From assembly GCA_949130485.1 (NCBI GenBank), contig OX422185.1, positions 9,796,118-9,860,117 on the forward strand: DNA of 64,000 bases, given 5' to 3'. Shown here piece after piece: positions 35,101 through 47,100 of this stretch. The notes under the pieces are model-generated. The model worked only from the letters and a program-made list of their open reading frames with translations. It was not told the DNA's origin and searched no databases. The DNA comes from Agelas oroides (Eukaryota > Porifera > Demospongiae > Agelasida > Agelasidae). Position 1 is the first letter of the stretch. Every line of letters starts with the position of its first letter. Both the position numbers and the translations under genes were made by a program.

Positions 35101-38100
35101 CAGAGGTCTATACAGAAATACACAAACTTTCTTTGCCAAAGTAAATCACATTGTGCACTTACTAACCAGGATAATAAACAACATTGGTCCAACAAATGCC
35201 CATATCGTACCAGATCTTGTAGAAAGCCAACAGCTGAAAACAAAGGGGAAAATTGGGAGCATTAACAAGTATTCATGGTATGCCTTAGACTAACAGTAAA
35301 ATTGAAATTTGTATGTGCTAAGCAGATTCATTTGTGCCACAGGCATGTAAAATTTAATGAAAGTACATACTTACAAGTCATCAGTCCCATAGTCTTGGTG
35401 CCTAACTCCCACGGAAACTCCAACAACTGCAATAGGTAGACCTACGTATAGAGAAAGAAACTAAATGGAATGAAATCAACCCCAAGCTTAGGAATAAATT
35501 AACACTGCGTGAACACAAGTATTACAAAGCTTTTTCCAGTGCTGTTTTAGTAAAGAGTTTATACCCTTTGTTTAGTTATAGTTAGTGTATAGATTTGGAA
35601 AACACTTTTGGTTATAGTTTTCTACTTTTTCAACTATTTTAGTTAGTTACATTTTCAGTTTCAGTAGCTACTTTAGTTATAATTTTCGTTTTGGGCAATC
35701 CTTTTAGCTATTTGTAGCTTGAGTAACTAAATTTGTAAAAGGCCATATTAAAAGGTATTTAGTTAAAGTTAACTAAAAACAACACTGCTCTGTTCCAAGG
35801 ATTACAGCGCTGGAGAGTAAAAGAAGGAACTAAGAAAGCCTCTATGAGGTTACTTTGCAACCTAGCCACATGCAGACAGGGTACCAAGCTCTTGTAGCTA
35901 TTTGCTTTCAGCCGTGATCAAGCTTACGTATCTGTAGCAATGATGTCTTAGGCAATGTTCGTAACTAAGCACATGGTTTGACATCTTTAGTCACCTTTTG
36001 TTGAATGAAGGATATCTATCAGGCTATCTGTCTTCTTAGCATAGAGAGCCTGGGAATGAAGCTATGTAGAAGCGTGTTAATCACATGTGTGACATCAAGG
36101 GTAGACATGAGGTTGATACGACTGTGCATAGGTATTCACTACAGGCAGCTCAGAGCTATTGAGTGGGACAAGTACATACACTGCTATGATGGTACAAAAA
36201 CCATTTGCTACGACGGCTGTAATTTCCCAATAAAGATGGAGCAGTCTAAGTAGATCCTCAGTGTGTCAAACTGACTTGACCACAGAGATAGAAGTGGAAT
36301 TGACTAATGGATGAGAGGACTAATAGCACGCTGAAAGATAGATAATTTTGATATGGCACTAAACCTAGCTACCTCACATGGCTAATTTCTACAGATCAAT
36401 AATACCCCAATGTAATGTTACCTGTGATATGTCAACTAATTAAGTCATGCCTCAATACATCTGAGTATGTTCATTTCTGTACCACCAACAAGTAGTGCTT
36501 ATTCTTGGAGGAAATTGGCACTTCAGGAATATCATATGCTATCATTTTCCAAGGGCGCCCAATTGGGATGTTCGCCAGTGGTGCATGCTGTGGAGATAGC
36601 ACTTCTGATTTACGTCTGCCGCAATGCCGATCCAGTATGCTTTTTGGCAGATTTGATGCAGGATTTTTTTCAGCACCTTGATGACCAGCACTGGGGGCAT
36701 CATGATTGCTGCAGAGAGCTTTGTAGCAAAAGCTAGTGGGAAGAATCAGAACCAACACTAAATCTAAAGAAGGATCCGGAGTGTAGTGCCTGCAGAGTAC
36801 ATCCTTGACAATCTTGAGCTGTGACCACAGATGGTGATAACGCAGCAAAGGATGTCTGTTCCATTCTAGTGTTTGCAGTCTTGGTTTGGGTATGGAGCAG
36901 GCGTGTAGAAGTTTTGAGGTGACTGCATCTGCCTCTTGAGCTTTACGGAGCTCTTCAATGGAGTAATGTGGCATGACGACGGTGGCAGCACCCAATTTGT
37001 CACCCAAAGATGTGCAACGAGAAAGTGCATCTGCATTAGTGTTGAGTGATCTATTTCAGTGTATAATTTTAAAATCATATTCCTTTATGGCTAATGCCCA
37101 CCAGCACAGGATGCCCTATGTGTTGCGAGGACTACCACTCGTAGCAAACTACATAGATGACACCCTGGTTCACTCAGCAAATGAAGATGGACACAAACAC
37201 CATCTTTGCGAAGTCTTCCAACAACTGAAGACTGCTGTGCTGACCTTGACATGTCTTCTCTGGTTCAGGTCTGGCTAGTCTTCCAAAACACAACAGCTGT
37301 CTGACAATTTTGGGGCCTTGCCTTGTACTACAGGCGGCATGTTCATCATTTCTCTGAAATTGCTGCACCGCTGCATGCCCTAACACAAAAAGGAGTTCCA
37401 TTGCCTTGAAAGGCCGCTTGACACCAGCACCAGTTTTGGCCTATCCGTGGTTTGACCACAATGCAGGTACATTCCAGTTGCAAACAAATGCTAGTGCAGT
37501 TGGCTTGGGCACTGTGTTAGAACAGAATGGCCGTCCAGTGGCTTATGCAAGTCATTCACTTATATCGCCAGAGAAACAAGACGCTGTCATACACAAAGGG
37601 AGTGTCTTGCAATAGTAGAGTAAGTTAGCAATCATCGGACGACAGGTATATTCGGACACTCAAACGCGGAGGGAAAACTCGGCGATACCACAAGACTGTA
37701 GCTGAGGTACGTGGTACCTGGTGTACCAAAAATGACGCCCGCGCATTGTTTCCTGTTGGCGCTAGAAGCGATAAAATGGCCATCCGAAAAACATCAATAT
37801 TCGGAAAAGTGTATGTATTTTCAGACACTGTTGTTTGTGCCTTCTCTGAAGCTGCTTTTGGAGAGATTTTAGCATCGATACGATGCCCCAAGACCTCCCC
37901 AATTCGCAATATATTTTGGTAGCGGTAGCTGCTTTGAACACTCAGGGGCGCAGCTGAACATGGACCAGTCCGATTTGATCGATATCGGACGGTGAAATTT
38001 GTCATTTCTTGCTGTGTTGTCTCCAAACAAGTTGAAGTCTCCACCATATTAGCATCAGTAGAATCTACAGGCTCTTGGCTACATGCTGGTATTTGTCCGG

Positions 38101-41100
38101 TGTTTGTGCGTTGAGTAGTTCTCGAGATATTGCACGATATCGTTTGAACTCACCTATTTATGCTGCACATAAATCAACCAGCGTAGTTTATGGAAAGAAA
38201 CATGAAATATATTTATATCTCGAGAACTACTCAACGCACAAACTCTGGACAAGTACCAGCATGTAGCCAAGAGCCTGTAGATTCTACTGATGCTAATATG
38301 GTGGAGACTTCAACTTGTTTGGAGACAACACAGCAAGAAATGACAAATTTCACCGTCCGATATCAATCGAATCGGACTGGTCCATGTTCAGCTGCGCCCC
38401 TGAGTGTTCAAAGCAGCTACCGCTACCAAAATATATTGCAAATTGGGGAGGTCTTGGGGCATCGTATCGATGCTAAAATCTCTCCAAAAGCAGCTTCAGA
38501 GAAGGCACAAACAACAGTGTCTGAAAATACATACACTTTTCCGAATATTGATGTTTTTCGGACGGCCATTTTATCGCTTCTAGTGCCAACAGGAAACAAT
38601 GCGCGGGCGTCATTTTTGGTACACCAGGTACCACGTACCTCAGCTACAGTCTTGTGGTATCGCCGAATGTTTACGCAGTTTTCCCTCCGCGTTTAAGTGT
38701 CCGAATATACCTGTCGTCCGATGATTGCTAACTTACTCTATTTGCCCTCAAGCAATTCCTACACTATCTATTGGGTGGCCATTTCGAAATCCTGACAGAT
38801 CATGCCCCACTGCAGTGGCTATCTGCACAAAAGATGGAGTCCATCATGCATTGAAAAGAGATAGGAGCTCCTGCCATACCAAAAGGCATTCTGCAAAACT
38901 GGAACAGACCCATTCCTCGCCCAAGACAAAATGCTGTTTTCTTGCGATGGTCTGGATGAACTGGCATCTGGCAGTACCCACTGTGAAGATCCAGTTTAGA
39001 GAAAATTGTTGCATGCGAAAGCGGGTTCTGAGCTTTGTCTGGCAATGGCAGTGGATAGGCATCTTTCTTTGTCATTTTGTGTAATGACCTATAATTGATG
39101 CAAATGTGCAGGTCACCCTGATTTCTTTGGTACGAACACTGTTGGTGCCATCCAAGAGTTGCTGCTTTCTTTACTAATGCCCCGATCCAGCATGTCTTGA
39201 AGCTGGGATTCCACGTTTCGCGGTAGCAAGCTGGAATTTGATGACGTGGAAGCTTGACAGGAATTCCTATGGTGGGAATGAAATGTTGTGCCACATCTGT
39301 TGACCCAGGAATACTCTGAAACAGCTCTTTATATTCATGTACTACTTCTGCTAGACCAGGACTTGCACATTCAGGATGGTCAATGTCTGGTGGCTCCTTG
39401 AATTTTGGAACCATACATTCTTCCACAGCGTCCCTGGTCAACTCGTCAATTGCTGTTATCATGCATGCCTTTGCTTGCAGCTTGATACACAGGACGCAAT
39501 TGTTCAGTTTCTATGCTTTCCTCCAAATGGGTTGTTGAGGCTACATATGTCAGGGCATCTGATTGCCACAGGTGCTGGAGTGAAATCTAACACAAGGCCA
39601 TTGTCATGGAGAAAATCAACACTCAGAACAGCAGGGGCTGCAAGCCTTTCACAAAATTATGGAGGACTTCATGCACACCTGATTGGACTGGAACTTGAAT
39701 ATGATCCACCATTGGTAGCTGTCCTCCAGATGTGGTCACCAGTTGCACTCATTTCACTGTTGGGACTCGCTCGACGTGACTTGCATACCCATCCAGCACC
39801 TAATGTGTGACCAGTGATACGGATGATCCCAAACCATGCAACTTCATCTCCACTGCGACACTGCTGATCTTCCCGAAAGTAACTGACATCATGGACTTGA
39901 CGCTACTGCTGTGATTATGCTAACATCAGGAAGAGGGCTCACTGTTGCCAGGGGCGCCTGCTGCACTTGACAGATGCCCCTTGGTTGTTTCCATGACGAC
40001 AATTCACTGTGATGTGTCCTAGCTGACTGCATGAAAAACAGCAATCACGGAATGGGCAGTCTCTCTGAAGGTGCCTGGTACGTCTACACTGGTAACACCG
40101 TCTCTTCATAACTTCAGTCAAGGGTCACAGTGCATCCCAGGAGTTGTTACACAGACTCAGGGTCCAGTGTCGTATATGATGATGCTAGACAATGGTCAAG
40201 CTGAACGACGGGATGTAGATCATCTTCAGGTGTCGTTCACTCATGAGAACCCAGTTACAGTTTCAGAGCTTGATGAGGATGATCTAATTTCTGTTCAGAC
40301 TACCATTGACAGTGACAGTGCATTCACTGTTTCAGGTCCTGCATGATCTCATAATGGTAGCACATCACCTGGATCAACCAGGCATCATACATTGTTCTGA
40401 ATGCAACCAGAAACCACTCGATTGATATGTAGGTAGGCTGATCTGTTTTCTAGTTTGTAGTTTTAATTAGTGGTGGATGAATATAGTATGTATGCGTATG
40501 TTGTAGCTCATTGTATGTAGTGTTATGCAACATACAATGTACCACATGAGCTGGTATCACAATCACTTTTCCTTGCCTTGTGCTATCGAACTAACCACTC
40601 TATGCATCCAATGGCATCCGCAACTACCTATACAGCTTGTTCACTGTCCTATACATGAGTTATAAGGAAAGACGAAGTCTGTTGTTCTCTAAGTTGTAGT
40701 TGGGCAAGCCTGCATGAGCAAGAGTCTGCAAATAGATACTATAGGCAGTCAAGTTGCTATTCGGAGTGCAAAACTTTCATAAATATTAGAGAGCCTACAA
40801 AATACAATCTGTCTAGGCCTTGCACTGACAGCAAGAGATTCAGGTGATATATGACCACGACACAGTCATGACAAGCTGTACAATGTGGACAAAGATGGAA
40901 AAATGGTAGATAGGATATAGCTCTATGTTACACAGAAAGACAATTAAATGCAGCAAACATGCTGTTAGACACCCTTTTGTTGTTGCCTGGTATGCGTGGA
41001 AATTGAATCATCCTGTGTTGTACTCTCTTTGCTTCTTGAGAATCGACTGACAGAATGAGCTACCTCCACGTTCGTTACGCCATTCAGTCTTTAGAATTTA

Positions 41101-44100
41101 GCTCTGCATTGCAATTCATTCCATGTTTACATTAATCAATAGAAATGAGTTCAAAATGTATTACAAGTAGGAAAGTCCTCAATTTAGTCCATGCTGGTGA
41201 TGTCACTTCACACAAAGAAGTTGGCCCAGTCCCGACATTTGTGATATTGGTATTAATGGAGAGAGGATTCTCTGTAGAAGTTAGAAGATCTGCCTTGGAA
41301 TTATTAATACAGAAATTCTTGCTTGAACTACTGAAGTTGTATGTCGAGTGGGGGAGCACCAACACCGCTGGCACATCGATGTTCAAAATTTCACACATAC
41401 ATAAAGTGTGAAGTTAAAACATAAAGGGAGATGGGGATGGGGCATTTATGGCTTAGATGGATGGGGCATTTTATGGCTTAAATGGGTGGGTGTGGCATTT
41501 ATGGCTTAATTAAATGGGTGGGGCATTTTATGGCTTAAATGGGTGTGGTATTTATGACTTAAATGGGTGGGGCATTTATGGCTCAAATGGATGGGGCGGT
41601 TAGTTACTGTTTTTGGGAGATATGCTCAAAAAATACTGGTCTTCAGGGGAGTACCCTTTCCGGTCCTCGCATGACCACGGGTTTCGGTCCCTTTGAACTC
41701 CCGACCCGTGGCCTACTACAGAAAGGGCGGGACCACTCCCCGCCTAAGGTTTGCTTTGAGGAGCCCAGCTTTTGGTTGGCACATAGTGCTATGGGCATTC
41801 ACAGTGCTATAAATATTCAAATTCAGTTAGTTACTTGCTACCATATTTCTTTATACATTCCTGAATGCCTTTTGTAGGTAAAAATATTAATGATGCAAAT
41901 GATCAAGTATTTCTCCATATATTCATACATAGCATCAACAGCAGAAACAAGAAGCTTTTCTAGAGCTTAAGTGGAGCATTTTATGTGATTGGATAGTAGA
42001 AATTGTCTTGTCCACAAACGTTTTCTTGTTGCAAAATCAATTAGTACTGGTTTTAAAGTTTTCGTACTATGCATTTTATTTGATTAAGCATGGAGCCACC
42101 ATTGCCTGCCACCAATGGGTGGTCGCATGAGCCCATCACTGCATTTTGTGTTAAAGTAGCGTAGTTTATAGCTGCTTAATTAAGCCATCACCTTGTGGTA
42201 ACTACATGTATTAATAGTTCTACGATGAGAGAATACTGCTATGTAAATTCTTCTCTTCATCCTTGTTTCTATAGTAACACGTGGATACTATTCTCCATAT
42301 ACTGACAGGAAGTTGTAGATTCTGTTTTTTATACCACAGGAAGTTGTACAATGATCTTTTATGTTTACTACCTTGTTTACAGTTTAAACTACATTGTAAT
42401 AACAAGAAGAACCAATTGGGTTGGAGAATATAACACGTAATGCATGCTAGTCTGGGATTTGTGGTTTACAATAACCACCCTTGTCCTTGGGCTCCATCCT
42501 CGGAGTCAGGTGGTTATTGGCCATGAATCTTATAGGCTACCATGCATTATTATAAGCTTACCCCATCCCAGTATGAGGAAGTAGTACCACTTTCTTGCTC
42601 CCTGTCCAAATACCCTCACCACAAGCAAATAGAGCATGATGCCTTCAGCCAGCATCCAGCAGAACACACACAGAAAGAAGTAGTGAAGTAGGACTGCTAC
42701 TGTCGTACATAGCCACTATAAAATGGACAATTTGAAGATGGAAGACAAAAAAGTCATTTGTGTTTTTTAAATATGTAGCAACAAGTCTATCACTGTTTAT
42801 AGCCATTTCCTTGATAAAATTGTGGAACTAAGCACTGGACTTTTGTAATTAACGGGGACTTATAATTGTGGGGTGCTTATATCCATGGGTGTTAATAAAT
42901 GCGAATGGTAGCATACAGTTGTATGGAAACATATTAGCTGTGATATAAATATGCAGAAGGCTGCTGCACTACCTATTCTTGAATAAATCAGGTACTACAA
43001 AGTGTTGTCAAAAAACAACAAGAGGAAGCGCATAGGCAGAAAGAGGCCCTTTAGTGCACCAGAAAGCGTTCTTGTCAAAATGACAGTTGCGAATTCATTG
43101 GCAAAGGCATTGTAGTGCAAGCAGACCACGTTCATATCAAAACAAGCACAGACAAATGTGGCTGACAGTCTGAGAGATGATTGGGACCTGTACCTGCATT
43201 TATTCAGGGAAGTCTTGTTACTGCAAGCAGTTGAAGCAACAAATATTGAGCTTAAAAGGTCTCTGTGAGTGAATTGTGCTTTATTTTGGAAAATGTGCTT
43301 CTGTTACAATGATGGATCTATTTTAGTAGAAACATTTAATCATTGTCATTTTCATCATTTAATCATTATCAACTGTCATTTTGACAAGAATGCTTTCTGG
43401 TGGGAAAGACCTGTGTAGCTCTTTTCATTTTTATAAATCTAATCTAACAGGGGCCAGATTTGAAACCATTTAATTCACTTCATGTACTTACCCATATATC
43501 CCACCTAGTATAGTCTTGCCATACAATAGGTGGGGTTTAATTGTGATATTTACCCTCCTTGAGGGGTAGCTACAAGGGAAAGTACGGCTCATAATTCCCC
43601 CTCCATGTATTTACAGTCCACTATATTGCCATACCATAGTCCAGATTTTATACACAGTTGTGTGTAAATAATATGTACAGATGTGTTAACTGTAAAAAGT
43701 TGCACACATACAGACAATAATAACAGCAAAGGACCAATCAGGTGGGATATATAATAGTTATAGCACAGGTGGCCAGAGATTTATGGCTGTTACTGAACAA
43801 ACCTTGTCCTCGGGCTACGCCCTTGGACTTGGTCTGTTTACTGCCATAAATCTCTGCCACTGTGCTATAACTATACCGTGGACTCTGGTTAATAAGCGCA
43901 TGCACTTACAAGTGTAAGTGGTAAGCAAATATGCGCCTAATAGAGGATATGTGCTAAATAATGGATGCAATGAAAGCCACGCCCTACAGGCCGACAACCG
44001 ACATGCATGACTGTAATACGCAGCGCTATGGTACAGTAGATCGTTAGACGCGTTCACAAGGTGAGTATCGACGTAAAATCAGAAGACTCCATCCTCGTCA

Positions 44101-47100
44101 AGGAGACCATGATTCGCAGCTATTGTAGATGTGCAGGGCTCAACGCAGCCTCCGTACAGGCCCAGTATATAACTACTCTCGTAATCCGTGAGGGATATGG
44201 CTTGTGACTTTGTGTTAACCAAAAGTGGGAAAGACCTGTGTAGCTCTTTTCATGTTTGACTTCAAGATGACCATCGAGTGTATTGTGTGCTCTTAATGCC
44301 ATGATTTTCACTAGATCTCTCGCTGCCGTCGTGTACTCTATTTAATGCATATGTGCTTAATAAATGATGCCATGTACCAGGAAGGAAGCGTGTGCCTAAT
44401 AAATAATATGCGCCTAATAACCAGAGTTTATGGTAACTTAAACAGATTTTCCAATAGTAAATGTATCATACTTTAGGAAATAGCTTTATAATGGCCTTCT
44501 AAAGACAGTTTATTTACAGACAGTGCCACATATTCATTTGCCTATAGTAAACTTCTACATTGCACAATCTGTATTAGGAGGTGTGCTATATGTATGTAAA
44601 ACATAGGGAGCACCCACCAGTATCATTAGGGCAGTTAGAACGCAACAAAGTTGTACCCTATAATGTAGTGAATTTTAAAACCTACACAAGGCACTTAATG
44701 TCCTTCTCTGCCATTAACCACCATAGGACATCCACTAGTAGCCTTGTTCTCAGGCTCTTGTGTGGGGGAGGAGGAAAGAGAGCCTGGTACACACTGTTCG
44801 TGGATGTGCCAAGTTGGTAACCTGCATACTACTCCGCTGCACTAAAATTAACGGAAATCTCTGTTTACCTGCTGAAAGGCCACACTGTAGAGTTATACTG
44901 CCTGTGAGACACCTTCGGGCAGTTTTGAAGTCAGAAACAATATCGCTTTGACAGTAACTGTCTGCACTGCTTCGTTCAAGACGATCGGTAAACCTCAAAG
45001 GGAAAGATTGAGTTAGTCACGTGCTGTAGTATTTAGCTGGAAAGGAGGACGCATGGATAATTCCTGTAAGCGAAGAGCTTATTGCCTTTGTCGCTCCTTC
45101 GTCATTGTTCATGCAGAGTGTGGTCAGTGGCAGGCTCTTTCACGCGGGAGAAATTGGCATGTCTCGCAGAGGTTAGTGTAATGGAGCAGATTTTACGGAA
45201 GTTTCAAAATTCCCAGAAATCCTGGGGAACCGAGCATGCGCAAACAGTGTGTACCAGGCTCTTTTTTCTCCGTCCATGCACGAGAGCCTAGGAACGAGGC
45301 TATGTTTGCGAATGCGCCAAGTTCCCTTGGTAACCCGCACACTACTCTGCTACACTAAAATTAACGGAAATTTCTGTTTACCTTCTGAAAGGCCACACTG
45401 CAGAGTTGCCTGTGAGACAGATTTGGGCGGTTTTGACGTTAGAAACAATATCGTTTTGACGGTAACTGTCTGCACTGCTTTGTTCAAGATGATCGGTAAA
45501 CTTCAAAGGGAAAGATTGCGTCAGTCATGTGCCAAAGCATTTAGCTGGAATAGATGGACCAACGGATAGGAGAGGAGCTTATTGCCTTCATTGCTCCTTT
45601 GTCATCATCCACACACTGTGGACAGTGGGAGGCATCTTTCACACAAAGGAAGTCAGCACGTTGCGCGGAGGTTACTGTAACGGAGCATATTTTACAGAGA
45701 TTTCCAAAATTCCCAGAAATCCTGGGGGAACTGAGCATGTGCAAACAGTGTGTACCAGGTTCTTTTTTCGCCACCCACTCACGAGAGCATGGGAACGAGG
45801 ATAATCCAATAGGAGCCTTTAATAGTCTATGAATACCTTCTTTGGTCTGTACTTCCACTTCTGCTTTGAGCTAGCACTGGAAACCGAGGTTGGCGCAAAA
45901 CCTGGACTCTGGACTCTTCACTGGACTATGCACTGGACTACGGACTGAGTTTTGGACCGGTGTGGAGCTTTACAACGACCAAGAATCATTGCCCAGAGCA
46001 ACAGAAGCCTTGTATGGTTTGTACACTAGCCCATAGGTGGAGTATTTCAGACTTAGTAGTGGTAGCTAGGAAGAATGAATGGCTGCGTTGTCTGCAACTA
46101 CCTCTCAACAGTGTTAAAGACAGTAGAGTTTATAACTAGGTATACGCATGTGCATCATGTGCCTCACGCAGAGCATGTGGAACGATCGGACAAAAGGCGA
46201 AGCGTGGTTGAGATGATGTCGAGGACTTTGAGGACGTGAGTGGGACGCCATGCTGTCCTCTGCCTGTCGTGTTCACAGATCAGCGAGCGAAGTTAAAAGC
46301 CGCGTTTGTAAATGGTACCTCTAGCTGCTACATGGTTTTCATTGCCCTTGGCATCATTCCAACCTGTTTATGCAAGCTCACCTTTGTTGTATAGTCTGCC
46401 TACTACATGGCGTGCTGTTCTCTGCCTATCCCGTTCGTGGGCCGTCAGGGAGCGAAGTGACTCACTTTGTTGCTGGCGCGCAGGTCTTCTCCTTTCACTG
46501 TCGTACTGTCGTCTTTCATCACTTAAACGTTTTCTGTTACAGTACCTCTGGACGCGTTCTCCGGCCTGGCGTCGTTGTCTCTCCTCTAAGTCTTCCATCG
46601 TATTGTGAGCTCTAGCGCACCAAGAGGGGCATGTGCCGGAGGGTACGTACACTATACGTAAACTCGTATACTTACATACATACAAGCACAACCTCAGACT
46701 AAGGCCCCATAAGTGCCCGCTGCGCCCGCATGATTATGTGCCTCACGCTAAGGCGTTCAGCAATAAGCATGGTTTCTTACACCAAAAGCATACCTCATGT
46801 GAGGTTCTGCTGCTGTTGACAGAAGGACATGCCATTTGTGACAGAATTTTATCATCAACATGCTGTACTGTATTTATGCAGCCATAACCATATCCTAAAC
46901 TGTAACATAGGTGTATAGTTTATGGATGGTAACATTCTGTCAGTGTACTATACTGGATAGTGACAAAATGTAGATGTGACTTGTTAGAGACTGATGCTGT
47001 CCCACTGAGCACATTCGCATTAGCTGGTGTCCAAATAGTGTATCTTGGCATATATATCTACGTAGTAGATATTGAATTTCTTGAAATATAAATGTTAGGA

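Noticed and set aside
37625..38696. Two host genes encoding near-identical 140- and 168-residue proteins
   Set aside because: They are the two arms of one inverted repeat with TA target duplication; the same frames appear decayed at 26322-27052.
46801..46895. Minus-strand open piece with splice-like edges between receptor exons 9 and 10
   Set aside because: Exon 9 joins exon 10 directly in phase and gives a standard helix 2 to helix 3 sequence. The piece would insert unrelated residues and needs a different entry phase.
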